In this document: piece after piece, positions 47,101 through 59,540 of the stretch
Numbering within the stretch: position 1 is the stretch's first letter
How the letters are laid out: each line of letters begins with the position of its first letter
Assembly: GCA_017562135.1 (NCBI GenBank)
Contig: QEYB01000228.1
Coordinates: forward strand, 62,001-126,000
Source: Dipylidium caninum
Lineage: Eukaryota; Platyhelminthes; Cestoda; Cyclophyllidea; Dipylidiidae
Direction: 5' to 3'
Length of the DNA: 64,000 bases
Position numbers and translations under genes: made by a program
The notes under the pieces: model-generated
Database searches by the model: none
Seen by the model: only the letters and a program-made list of their open reading frames with translations
Told to the model about the DNA's origin: nothing

Positions 47101-50100
47101 TTTTCACTCCAATTTATCTGACTAGAGAAGGCGGCTATTGAGGAATTTGAGGGCATGAGAGCCACATTTTCTTCCTCATTTCTCGTTAAACTCCGAAGTG
47201 GTTGTGTGAATGCGTGTGAAATTCACTTCCCCACTTTCCTGAACTGCCCCTGCTGGCTTCCCGACAGCAGCATTTTGCAACCGACTACGACGTTAATCAG
47301 TTGCGGACGTCTTGTAGTCGGTCGTATCGCTAGTCCTCGGGCTTCTGAGTACCCTTGAGGCGCGAAGAGGCAATCACCTCGTCCTGTTTCCTCCTGTCAA
47401 CCCTCCTCCCTCAGCCACTTTCCTCGGCGCCTTTACCACTGGAGTTTAACACATCTTGGCAGGTCTACGTCCTGGAAATGTGCCAATCCGCCACTTATAA
47501 ATGCGCACTACTTATAAAGCCAGGGCGTTGGAAGGCGTTGGGACTGACAAGCTGGGTGATCGACAACTACACCATTCATTGTTGGCACAGAGGTTGAGGA
47601 AATGATCCTCAACCCGCCCAAACCACGCGGCAACGCGCTCCTCCCCCCTCCGCCTCTCCCATTAGGGAATTACGCACTTACGAGGAGGCTCTTCCCCATC
47701 GCGCACGGTGGTGTGCGCAGATGCCCTTGATAGACGCTAAATGATCCATCACATGCCTCTCTACTCATACCACCTCGGACGAGGCGTGGCCCTAAACTGT
47801 CCTGTACGGTGGAATGTCGGTTACCTGTCAAACAGGCAATGCTGCGGGTGGAAGTCTGTGCGTCATTAGAGTTTACTCTGGCCCAGCCTCGTACTACGCT
47901 TCAGGGGCAGAAATTCTGGATTCTTGGGACCCGAGGATCTGAGAAGTGAGCACCCTTTTTCTCCCGTCCTCGTCACAATCCCTCGATCGCTTTGGCACTG
48001 GAAGATCTTCCAGGCTCGGAAGAACTGTGCATAGGGGAAAGGGAAGGGGAACGTTCACGATGAGCAGAGAGTAATCACGTTGCCGGCTCAAAAGTTTGGA
48101 TGACAGTCGGTGAGACTTACAGGCGGTAGTATTCGAGCAGAGCCACGAGGAGGTGGGTAAACAGGCATCTTTTTGAATTGTGAATGCCTTTGAGAAGGCG
48201 ACAATGTAACGAAGTGGCTAGCGAATGAAAAAGCTGTTTCCCACCCCGGGCGACCCCGCCCCGCTCCACCCCCCACCTCCGCCCTTGATGGAGACAATAG
48301 ACAGTGCAAATGGTCATAAAAGACAGCAAATGTGGTCTTTTCGAGCGCCATTCGTCTTAAAGAAAGTGGCCATCCACTTTAAAATGCGCAGTACTATGCC
48401 CTAGGCTCGTCCCCTCCTCGTGCTCATCTGGTCAAGATTTCGGCCTACTCGCGCGTTGGTTTCCGAGTACAGTCCAGGCATGGCAGCACAGACCCCGAGA
48501 GTCATGGGTTGTAGGTAGCAGACTAACCCCGATCCTTCCATGTGAACGGCACTTGAAAGCACCTCGGTGGCTCCAAGTGGAAATGACATGTCCGCCGGTC
48601 TGTGCTCCTGTCGCTGGTCAGAAAGGTATTCTTTCCCCGGGGGAATTTCTACTCCCCAGCCCAGCCGGCTCTGTCTTATGCCCGACTGTGCTGTACTCTC
48701 CTCCATCATCGTCCGTGCCGGCCACCAGCCCGACGAACGTCTGTTGGGAGGGTCTCATTGCCCCGATAGCCTTGCTGAACATAATTGGGACACTCGTCTG
48801 TGACGCGACCTCGCTTCCATGCCTCATTGCCACGGGACGATCTTGTTAACCCTTGGAGGATCAAAAAAACACCAAATGAAGGCATTTTCAACTGCCATCG
48901 CCCATTTTGAGGGAAAAGTAGCTCAGGCGCTAGTACCGCGGGCACGACATTCTTTCTGAAAGTAGCAATAGCTGTGGCTTTCCACAGTTTCTTCGCCTTC
49001 AAGACACCCTCAATACGGTAGGAGTCGAATAGCAACTAGCGGTGGTCAGGCTTCTTCCCCGACGTCCACTGAAGGATGGCGTCGTGCCAAAAGGGGACGT
49101 CCACAGTTTCCCCCCTCCCCCCCGCCGACAAAACCCCAAACGACCTAGACGTAAGGGCAAACGGTAGCTTTTGGAGAAGGCGCTTCCTCCTGTCCACTAA
49201 AAGCAGCTCCTTCTTCTGACTCCCACAGCGTCGTCCTCATGGTTTAGGAGTAAAGTCTCTGGATAAGTGGAATTACGCTACCCAGGCGCCACCAATGCTT
49301 GCATAGACATCGTCTGATCCGCGGGGGTTGACTTTCCCTCACCTATTTTTTCCTCTCCCAACCGATAACGCAGACGAGTGGGTTGAAGGCTTAAGGAAGG
49401 AAGATCGTCCACGTGTTGCGTTGCCGAGTAGCCTGTCAAGTAGACTAGAAAGGACTAAAGGCATTCAAATAAGTTGTCTTGCCTGGTCAGGTTTCGTTCG
49501 GTTGGTTTTTGAAGAGTTTCCCCCCCCCGTGACTGCACCTCTGAACTCCCATCTCCCCAGCCTTTACGCCTCGAAATTCCTCGAATCTTCGCGGGGGGTA
49601 AGAAAAGATTCTTTTGGGAAGGCGAAGTGCCTTTTGACTGGCGAAGGTGCCACTCCACTTCCGCATTGTCTTCTCTCTAATTGCGGCCATTCCCGCGGGG
49701 GGAACCACATGTCTAGTGGATGGAAAAGACGCAAAACTTATTGTTTCGACTCCTGTCGTAGTGAACACAGGCCGCTTCTCCTCGACTTCCACTTGTGTAT
49801 TTTTCGCTGAATTTCGTCTCCTCGGATCGAAGAGGCATCCAACGGGCTTGGAAACACGAGAAGGTAAATTTGTCCTACTTTACATTGACAAGACAAGTCA
49901 ACGGACCACTGCTGCCCGAGGGAGGTGTAGAAATCGCCCCATCGCCCTAACTCTGGTGTTGGGCGTTTTTTTGTGCTGCCAAATTTAACTCGTCTATCCT
50001 GCGTGTGTGTGTGTGTGTGTGGATGTGATGCCTCGCCATTCTGCCAGTCGCCGCCCACTTGACGACTACACCAGTCTGGTATTTTGCGGCCGATTGGGGA

Positions 50101-53100
50101 GCATAATTTATTTCCGCGGTGGCGGCCAGCCTACGCCCCATCCACGCGGAGACGGGCAACTCTTGTCCACGCCGAGGAAAGTCTGGAGTGAGCTCGACGG
50201 TTTCAGCGGACTCCTGCGATTTCTCCAAATTGGGGGAGTCGCTGCCTTCAACCGAAACTTCATATAACGCCGGCTGACATACTCGGCGGTTACTTTGGCA
50301 CGTAGTAAGCTCAACGTCGTTTCCGATGCCTCACTTCTTCCAAATTTCACTTCCTGGGTGGAGTGTTTCACGTCGTCTTGGGTCATCTTCGCCACCTGGC
50401 CGATTATCCATCAATCAAGGCGGCTCATTTAATAGGCAAACTTGAGCGACGCTGGCTTGAGCGACGCTGGTTGGGCATCGAAGGAGTAGAGGAGGCGGTC
50501 GGTCCTCCACCGCACCGACGTCGGACAGCGAATCGGCGTACAACACCCCCACACTGAGAACGTAGGCCTCGCCGGACTGCCGGCCGGCTCCACCAGTCGT
50601 GGAACAGAACGAGCCAATCACATTGCAGGGGAGAGTGGAAAAGGGTCCACTGGGCTAAAATGCCTTCCATATGGACGTAATTTCTCCTGACCTCGCCACT
50701 TCAAACGAAGTAACTGCGGCCCTAAGTCTGCCTGGTTGGGGAAGTGGCTCGAAGGTTTCAAATGGCGGAACAAAGGGATGAAAGGAGTCTTCGCCCCACT
50801 TGCAGGCATGCAAGGTGTAATTTTTGCCCACCTCCTATTGCAAGTGATAATTGGTGTAAGAACGACGGCACTCGTGTATTGCGAGGAAGCAACGAAGATG
50901 CGCACTTCTTCCTCCACTCGACCATCTGCAGCTGCGTCTGTTTCTCCTTCAGTACAGTTGATTTCAGTTTTCTTTTTCTTTATTTATTCTACGCAGATGT
51001 TGTAACTCAACCGTAGTCATAAGAGCGGCCAGTTCGAGTTTAATTTAAGCCAAATTTCACAATTAGTTGTTGTGTGTGGCTCAGATTCCACAGTGGTCGT
51101 GCTTAATTCTTCTACCTGGTTATCAACCCGGGTCGAGGTCCCCTGACGATACCCAAACTGGCAGAAGCAGGTTCTTAAACCGACATTGAGCACATTGATC
51201 CTCCGTGGATCCACCCCCAAATGCCTCATTAATGGTTTACGAGGCCTGGTGGGCTGCGCTGTGGTGGAAATAGCCTTTTCTTTCCATCTGGTTTCCGCAA
51301 TAAAAATAAGATAAAAATAGAAAGTGACCGTAGAAAACATCTTACATAATTAGTAAAAAGAATGTTTTTAGCACTGGTTTATTAAAATATTGAGCACAAG
51401 TGCCAGTGTATCGCTATCAGTCGCAGTAGTAGACTAACCAGAAACGCCTGTTTCATAGTTTCCAACCTCGAAGAGCCGATTTAGTCCACCTTCCACTCGG
51501 CCGCCTTTCCCACTTCAGTGTGTGCTGACGACTTAGACAACTTCCGAAACTTTCGGCTCCTTTTCAAATCCCAATCTTCGGCAGTCTACTCACCAAAAAA
51601 ACTTCCCGTAGAATGGCTTCTGGGTGAGGAAATGGCGCTATTTTGACGACTCGGGTGACTCATGGGCAGTTGACTGTGGGAAGTAGTGAAACGATTTTCT
51701 ACTCCGAAGAAGGTGATATTCCCCACTCGGGTGGTTCACCCACCTCCTTTCTCCCTTTTCTCAGTTAATTTGACATCTTTCGAGACTGTGGAATGCGAAG
51801 ACTCATCGCGACGTCATCTCGGGACGATGGCTGTTGCGGCCTTGTCGTGAGGAGGTGGAGCGAGGAGACAGTAGTTCGGTGAATCCAGCACTGTGATCCA
51901 CTAACCAGAGAGAGCAGTAGTCTCTAGACCCTAGTCTGCCCACCAGATGTCATTCAGCGGCACTTTACCGGTGGTGTCGGTTCTCCCTCGCGTCCTCCAC
52001 CCCTCAGACCGGACTGTCTCCCTTCGAGCCGACTTTGTTCGCCTCAACTTGATTCCCCACTCGACGTAATGTTGTGCGCACTGCTGAGTGTCTGACGGAA
52101 CATTTAATGTCTCCTCTCTACGCATTCTCTGCGTATCCTGTGGCCAGCATCCGCGCTTGTGGGGGACAAGAAGTGGCTGTTAACAGACGCCAGCCTCGTC
52201 TCGCGTCTGGCGCTTTTTGGGAGGGTCGCAAAGGGAGAGAGACAGAGCGAGAGAACACAAGAAATGCCGCAGTCTACCCTTTGCACGAGTTGACCAACAC
52301 CCGATGAAATACGCTGGAGGCTGAGGCCTGAGGAGGCCCGCCGACCTGACGAGGACAGCCAACGCGGTCAGTGGGAGGAAAAGACGACGCTGGAAGGAGA
52401 CCCCCTGCGAAGCCATCTCCGGTCGGTGGTGGTTGTTGCGGCCTCGTCTCGATGCTGTGAGCCAGGAGACGGCAGTTCGGCGAATTCCGTGTCGAGAGCC
52501 AGTGACGCGAGGGCGCCACAGCCTCCACAACTCGAATTTTGCCCAACAATCCCTTAGTGAAGCGCCTCAGGTTTGACCATCCGCCAAAAAATATTAAGAC
52601 GATTAGGCAAAATTATAATTCACTCAGTCATTACGCTTTCCACTGCCCCACCTGAAGTCTTTGCGACTTTAAGTGAGAGTGGGAGTTAAAAGTTTTTTTG
52701 GTGAAAAATACAACTTCATTCAATTAGGCGCTGCCCATTTTGTCCATGCCTTGTTGCCATCGGACAGACAGTGTCGTAATTCCACCTTCTTAAAGTTCTC
52801 ATCCATGCTGTCAAAAAAAATGGAATAAGTGCGATTTGACATTGGCGGTGTCGTTTAAAAAGTGTTACAATTTAAGGACCTCGGGTGGAACGAAATGACT
52901 GGTGGTTTGGAATCACAAAGTCCGGGCTACGTGACTGATGTGGCCACACATTCCGAACCAGATGAAAGAATTTGCGACGAGTGACCAAAGATGCGTGGCG
53001 TTTGGGGTTGGCATGATGGCAAACAACACCCTCACGAAGACTTGCCACTTCGAGTGGCCTTGCTCGAATTCATTCGCTCAGTTTCGCGACTAGTTAAAAA

Positions 53101-55770
53101 TATACGTTTGAATTGACCGTTTATTTGTTTGAATGAACCTTGCAAAGTGCCAATCCCTCGAAAATCTCCCCACCCTGACAAAATACTCTTTCTGGTGAAC
53201 TTCTGCTCTTTGATGTCACGTCGTCCGGACTGGCGCTTCGTCTCGCATCTCCCACGATCTAAACCGTCCACTTCTCGTCCAAAATGCATCTTCTTTGTCG
53301 TCTTTCAAATGCAACGAAACGCAGATGCTAATGCTATTGCGTTTTGTCCACGGCCTATTGCCATCATTCAGACAGTCTCGCAATTCCGAGTTCATGAAAT
53401 TACTGAAGCCTATTATTCAAAAAATATTAAATTCTAAGTGGAATTCCACCTCACCAGCGTCGTTAACAATTTCTCCATCTAAGGAGTTTTGCATGCGACC
53501 ACGCAAAGTCGGGCACGCATGGCGGAGGGTGTCAACGCATTCCGACGCAGATTCGACAATTTTTTGGCCACTGACCGCAGGTTTGTGGGGTTTCGCATTA
53601 CCACAGTGCCGAACACCACCCTGTCGATTTGCCCTCTGAATCCGCTTCGCTCGAGTTGATTGCATCGCTCAGTTTGGCGAGTTGTTGAAAGTGGACGTTT
53701 GAACTGACCGTCTGATTGTTTGGACACGAAGTGCGAGAGTAGAGTGTGGACGAAGCACGAAATCGGTTTAACAGGCGAGGCTACGACAAAAGAAATGGTG
53801 GTCTGAGGGTGTCTTTACTCATACTCTGGTGCCATCGTTCGAGCAGACAGTGTCATAATGCCACCTTCATAAAATTTCTCATCGTCGTTGTCAAAAAAGA
53901 AGTGGAAATAAGTGTAATGTGACATGATTAGTGTCACTTAAAAGCTTTATAGTTTGCGGAGTTTCGCGTGGAACGACGAAGACCTTGGTGGTCTGAGGGC
54001 GCAGAATGAGGATGAGGCTACACAGCGGAGGAATCAGCGCGTGCCGACGCAGATCCAACAATTTCTGGCGAGTGACTAAAGGTGTGTGACGCTCCGCAGT
54101 GTCTTCTGGCCACCGAGCTTGAATGGGTCCTTTCAGTTTGGCCAGTAGTTGAACGCAGATCTTTCTTGACATCCCCAGTCACTCAGTTGCTACAACAAAA
54201 TAGTTCCTGGCGGACATTGAAGAACAGCGGTTGCGTCGGATTTGTCTCTCATCCCCGGCTCTCGACGCCGCCCAAGACGAAGAGGGAGGAAACGGACTTT
54301 TTGTCGTCGTAGTCGCCTCAAGCCGAAGTGAGCGAGAAGATCGGCTAGTGCACAGACCAGATCCTCGGGTCGTTCTGCAGGAGGAACTGAAGGCGTCGAG
54401 AGCGAACGCCCTTCGTCCAGCTGACAGTGCGAATGGGTGGAAGCTGCACCCAACAGGAGTTAGGACAAAGTGGTGTTCAAGTGCCACGCGGTTGACGAAT
54501 TTCATGTCGTAAATGAGACACAATGAAGTGGACGACAGGCGGATGAAAGCGGACTGCGTGGCGATACAAAACGTTTGTTTTAGGGAAAAACTTTCGCTAA
54601 TGCCGAATCACACTTGATTGGACTTTTTTTGACAGCAAAGATGCGAATTTGTGTGGACGTGGAATGATGTCATCGTAACATCAACAAAAATGAACAGTGT
54701 CTAATTGAATAGAGTAAAAGTTCTCAGCAAAAAATTTTACTTTTCATGTTTACTCAAGAACTTTCATCAGTTATTTGTAAACCGGGGAGTTGACAATGGG
54801 CCGGGCAAACGGGTGGAAGGGATCTGCTCCGGCTGTTTTGGGACGCAGAAAGTAACTTTTGCCCCCTTCCAGAGAATAATTCTACTTACTGTGCCCTTCA
54901 AAATGTGACAATCGTGTGAAATGCTCCAAACCGACATGGTTCTTGTGCGTCTCCTTGACAGGCTACGGACAGGTTGTCCCCGTGACGAAATACGGCCGTC
55001 TGGCGACCATCTTCTACGGCCTCTTCGGCATCCCCATGATGCTCCTCTTCCTCACCAATCTCGGCAGTCTCATGGCTGATGTTTTTCGTATTCTCTACAA
55101 AAAGTTGTGCTGCCACTTCGTGCACAATGGGAAACGCGACTCTCCACTGCCGATGCCTTCGACATCCGCCGTCGGTGTTGAACAACTCGACTTAAGTGGG
55201 CCGAATAAGCCGCGAACGAACACGTGCACACCGCCGCTTCCCCTTCGCAACACACCCGGGCGAGCCAACTTCGGCAATTCCTCCTCCCCGCGTCTGGGCG
55301 GTGATAAGAAGATGTCAGCACTGGAGGCGTTGGTGCGTAAGACGACGCCCCTGCCGGGAGTGACCGAGAGCCTCTTCATAACCCTGGCGGGCTCAAATTC
55401 CGTCTTCACGAGAGCTCTTCAAGCTCGAAAGGAGAGTCGCAACGTCCGAGTCCCAGTGTGGCTCAGTCTCTGCATTTTCCTCCTCTACCTGGTGATGGGC
55501 GCGTTGGTCTTCGCCTACTGGGAGCAGTGGACCATCCTCGACGCCATGTACTTCGTCTTCGTCACTGTCTCCACCATTGGATTTGGCGACATGATTCCGG
55601 GCATCGATGATCAGCATCCAGTGCATCGGTTGAACAAATTCATTGTGGCGAATGTCTACTTACTCGTCGGACTGGCTATGGTGGCTATGTGCTTTGATCT
55701 CATGCAACTGGAGGTGAAAAGACGCTCAAAACGATTGGCTCGGAGGATCGGACTTATAAGTAGTATGTGA
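44147..55770 (+). CDS. Two-pore-domain (K2P/TWIK-type) potassium channel
   Basis: Exons 44147-45029 and 54962-55770 (phase 1) give 563 aa. The start is the first ATG after an in-frame stop. Order: TM1 (~45-72, LGLLVLIVLYLIGG), an unusually long extracellular M1-P1 cap (~73-278), pore 1 with filter TIGYG (~293-297), TM2 (~306-330), a long Ser/Pro-rich cytosolic loop, TM3 (~459-482), pore 2 with filter TIGFG (~499-503), TM4 (~520-542) and a short basic tail. The cap contains a predicted coiled coil (~125-165) and N-glycosylation sites NQT and NIT. The product should be a plasma-membrane background K+ conductance acting as a dimer. The intron splits the codon of the first filter glycine, a position I recall as recurrent in this family. 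An ATTAAA at 56,057 is a possible poly(A) signal. The subfamily cannot be assigned by eye. Confidence 0.95.
50441..50470 (+). repeat. 15-bp exact tandem duplication
   Basis: Two adjacent identical copies of cttgagcgacgctgg. Confidence 0.9.
50900..51480 (+). repeat. Dispersed repeat family, copy E
   Basis: Landmarks in family order: 'ctcgaccatctgcagctgcg', 'tattctacgcagatg', 'gattccacagtggtcgtgct', 'ctcattaatggttt' and 'gaaacgcctgtttcatagtt'. Diverged but colinear with copies B, C and D. Confidence 0.6.
51830..52510 (+). repeat. Direct repeat pair, ~80 bp, 590 bp apart
   Basis: About 51,826-51,900 and 52,418-52,495 share a 'gttgcggcct.gtc' block followed by 'gaggagaca/gaggagacg gcagttcgg.gaat'. 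Similar but not identical, same orientation. Confidence 0.55.
52730..54175 (+). repeat. Three-fold degenerate direct repeat, ~500-600 bp period
   Basis: A 'ttgccatc..acagacagt.tc..aattcca' motif occurs at about 52,750, 53,350 and 53,830. A second motif (a 'gcga.tgacc.aagg.gtg' block, then 'ctcagtttggcgagttgttg' and 'tttgaactgacc') occurs at about 52,975-53,130, 53,570-53,725 and 54,070-54,165. The order is conserved, so these are successive copies of one unit. Confidence 0.65.
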
Positions 55771-56749
55771 GAGACGACGGTGTGATGCCTTCGCCCTCGT
55801 CCTTCGAGTGCCTGTCATTACTTTCATGTCTGCTTTTCTACTACTTGCTGCTCTCAAATGCACCATTATTTGACGCCCCGCCGAGGCTACAGACTCAGGG
55901 CCTGAGGGAAAAAGCCACTCATCGAGTAGAGGACTGACAACCCGCCTTGTGATGTCATCGTGTGGGTTATTTTGACACCCAAACCCGACGCGTTATGCGT
56001 GTCGAGCCTCCGGGTTTAATCGCCTTAGTTGCGGTCACACAACGGCCAAGAATGAAATTAAACAAAACCATCAGCGGTTTTAAACGTCCAATTTGAGAGC
56101 AAAGTTAAGTTGTCTAATAGAATTAATTAATATTTAATGCCAAAATGAGCTTTGATTCGGTCCAATTTCTTAAAAGGCAGACAAGAATTCTGACAACTTC
56201 TTCCCATAGGTCTGTGAAAAACATCAAGTATTTTCGGGCGTAAATAACAGAGGAGGAGAGATTTCTGGAATAAATGATACAGAAAAGGCAGATACAAGCT
56301 GGTACAGCGTAGTAAAATTTTTAAACTAATACAGATAAACAACAGCTTGCATATTAGATCGGAAATCATGAAGTGGGTGTTGAAAAATAATTAAGCATGG
56401 ATAGCGCTAATTTTAAAATCGTTTATTATATTTGCTAGAAATATTTTTCAATAGCATCCGGTAAATCATTTGCGTCTTTTGAAAAAGTCGTTTTTTGTAG
56501 AGTTAATAAACGATTCAAAGTCTTTTAAACTACCATCTTAGTTATCTTACTTTTATCTCTTAAGAATAATTTGTAGTTACAAGAAAGACAATAACCCGCC
56601 GGCCGATAAAATGTCAGGTGAATATGGGAAATGTCGTAAAATTTTACCTTGTAGAGAAGTTACTTTGTCGAGGGTAATTTAAATCTGCGGTCGTCGTACG
56701 CTTTGTCGATTGAGATGAGCGGGTCGTTTTTGTTTAATTTATTGTACAC
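55771..56749. other. 3' flank of the channel gene
   Basis: AT-rich, with ATTAAA at 56,057-56,062 and AATAAA near 56,267 as candidate poly(A) signals. No gene seen. Confidence 0.45.
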
Positions 56750-57250
56750 AGGCTTTTAAACGAAGTGGTAAGAATGTCGAGTTCCTAGTTTACACCCAAG
56801 TTCACGAAAGTTGTGTGGATAGATCGACGCGTCGTCCTTGATTCCTTCTCGTCATCAACACGGGCCTTCTGTTCTCCTCGAGGCTCCTCGGCGATCTTAA
56901 AGCTGCCAAAAACGCCATTTGTTTAATAAGTATTGAGCCTTTTTTATTGGTGGATCCACTTCCGGATGCCTCATTCATGCTTGTTGAGCTGCTTTATGAT
57001 TCAATTTAAATTCACATAAGAAAAGTAGATGATGCAATTTGAGTTTCACCTCCATCTGTTTTCGCCTCGAATTTAAACTAAATTGAGCGACGAATATGAA
57101 ACAAACCACAAAATGGTAGGAAAAACAATCTTTACATTTGTAAATAAGAAATCGAGGATACGTTTCACGCTGTCTCTATCTGTCGCAGCTTGACACGAGC
57201 TACTCGACACGCCTTTTTTATAGTTTCCAGCCTCATAACTGTGGAAAGTA
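56750..57250 (+). repeat. Dispersed repeat family, copy F
   Basis: Family landmarks in order: 'gttgtgtggatagatcgacg', 'gtcatcaacacgggcc' (also in copy D), 'gccaaaaacgccattt', 'gcctcattcatgctt', 'gagctgctttatgattcaat', and a terminal 'tttttatagtttccagcctc' block. Confidence 0.6.
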
Positions 57251-59540
57251 CGGGAATTAAATACATCGTTCTCTAATGGGGACGCAGAAGTAGCAGAGGG
57301 ACCTTATGAAATCGGCAACATGGGGAACGCATGACGTCTACCGTCTATTTTCTCATGTCCACACTGGCTCACGCAGTCTTCAAGACCCGCAGGGAGCTTC
57401 AAGGAGAGCGTCGGCATAGGACGAAAAAGCCTTTTTGTAGCAACGAACTTAAATCCGTGCCTATGATGAATGTGGCCTATTGAAGCAGTCGAAAGTGCTA
57501 CGCCTCCTCAACCACTCGCTTCTTATAATTGAAAATAAAGGCTTCTAGTGACAACAGCAATTTGCGTACTAAGTGACACAATGCTCCCGCTAATCCTGAC
57601 TAGGTAGGAATTCGGATTAATTTTTTGTTTTAGAATTTGTCTTGAATTGGTATTACAGGTCGAAGTGGGATTTGGTGCTTCAGCTCTTCCTACTGGCAGA
57701 TCCCACTGCGCCGCGGGTGTTATTCTTTATGTCAGGGGAAAATACGCTTCGTTCGTTGCTCACACAAAAAAGCTGCCTGGGTTAAGTTATTAAGTCTTAC
57801 GATGCTCCGAAGGCAGAAGCATAGGGGGTGGGAAAGGGAGAAGTTGCTCGATAAATTCTGACATTTAAAGGAATATCAGGATGCCAAATTATCGCCCGCG
57901 TTGAGCAGCAGCAGTGACGGAGCTTCCCCTCGATACTTCCTCGGACCAGGCGTGAATCTACTGAAGAGTGGAAGTATCATAAAAGAGTTGTTGGTTGTGA
58001 TTTGGCTAACTGTTTGGTATTGCGTTAATGATCTGAGTAGAAACTTCCTCGTTAATTCGAGGCGAGTTTATTACACGCATTGCGCTAATAAACGGTGTCG
58101 GCCATAACGAATAGCGTCTGGTTGTGAAGAATACCGCTGTCGTCACTTCCTACCCTTCCTACCATGTTTCCTCTTCAGTTATTGGTGAAAGGGTGTGGGT
58201 CAAAAAGTTGTCATTCCAGTGCCTCATACCATGTAAATTAATGTAAGACGAGCAACGAGAATAGCTGACACTTATTCACCACCAGTCAGTAGATGCATGC
58301 AAAGATAGCGTTACCTAAGAGTTAATATCCCCCAGCGTTCGATTAAACATGATTCATGACCATCTAAGTTTCAGCGGCCAGCATATTGTTACATCGATTA
58401 AAGTGAAGAATTCCGTTTAAGTGAATTGTTGGCATTCCAAGCATTCCTAAGGTCTAGGCATTTCCAATTTAATTGCCAGATGCTTTCCTCGAGGAGGGAA
58501 TAACGTAGATAATGCGCATTTAGCAGCTTGCGCAATGACGGTTTAACTATTAACGCCATTTCAAACTTATTACCGCGCGCTATTGTCAAGTTTCAACAAT
58601 AATGCGCATCGAAGACTTAAAAAGAGCCTTCAGAAATGAAGTGAAACGCATGCTCCACAGTTAATTTGATGTGACGATAAGATGTTCGAGGCAAAAAATT
58701 TTGGTCTTGTCCATCAAATTAGTCTGTGTTTATCGTAGTTTATACAATGGTAATACGTACGTTTGAGTAAATATCCTAAATGGTTAACAATATACTAAAA
58801 ATGTTATACATAAATACACAATTAACATAATGCTAAAAGATAGCCATCTTTTAACGGAACCGGTGTAATGTTTGACCGTGAAACTGTTTTAACTTTTAAG
58901 GATCGACCCTACACAATTCGCACCACATTTTCAACTTGAAGTCCCAAACGGTGGGAGTGATTCACGTTGCAAAGCCTGTAGAATTCCTGTCAGAATCTGA
59001 ATTAGCAAAGTAAATAATACCATGGGCCTAAGTGAGTTAAACGCGCTTTTTAGCTGACGAGCATATGTCACATCACCGTACCTTCTTAAGGCAACAAAAT
59101 TTTATCGCAGTTTCGTCAATCGTAAATGACATGCAACCTGATAGGCACGCGAGAACAAACGATATCGTGTTGACGGACGCTTTCACCAACGTTTGGACTG
59201 TGGGCTTCTTACCCTATCTTCCACAGTATCATTCTATGATTATGTATCCATTTCTGTTTTGTAATCTACGTACAAGAATTGCGTGTTCCATCCCTCATAC
59301 CCTATCACTATTCTAACTAAACAAGATATTGCGAGGGGGTCTTGTGTGAAAAAGTTGGGCCTTCGTCACCATGGACTATTACTGTAAACATCAGTGAGAC
59401 GCGAATAAAATCAGCACTCTGACCTGCACCAGATCAACAAACGATATCTCGTAGGCTCGCAGACATTGAAGCAATGAGACTGACAACGAAAACACACAAT
59501 TTCTGAGAGTAACCATCTCCTCACCTTTCAGGCTACTCAA
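57251..59540. other. No gene seen
   Basis: Mixed to AT-rich composition, short ORFs only, no recognised repeat or RNA gene. Confidence 0.5.

Larger units (their letters stand above)
45030..54961 (+). other. 9.9-kb intron of the K2P channel, packed with repeats
   Basis: Donor GTGAGT, acceptor CTTGACAG. It holds a copy of the dispersed family (about 50.9-51.5 kb), direct repeats at 51.8/52.4 kb, a three-fold degenerate repeat at 52.7-54.2 kb and a (TG)n run at 50,001-50,021. Many ORFs up to 160 codons occur on both strands, but they overlap, share no motif, and reflect GC-rich composition. Confidence 0.8.

Noticed and set aside
46093..54523. Many 60-160-codon ORFs inside the K2P intron
   Set aside because: They overlap on both strands, lie in GC-rich degenerate repeats and show no domain or splice support.
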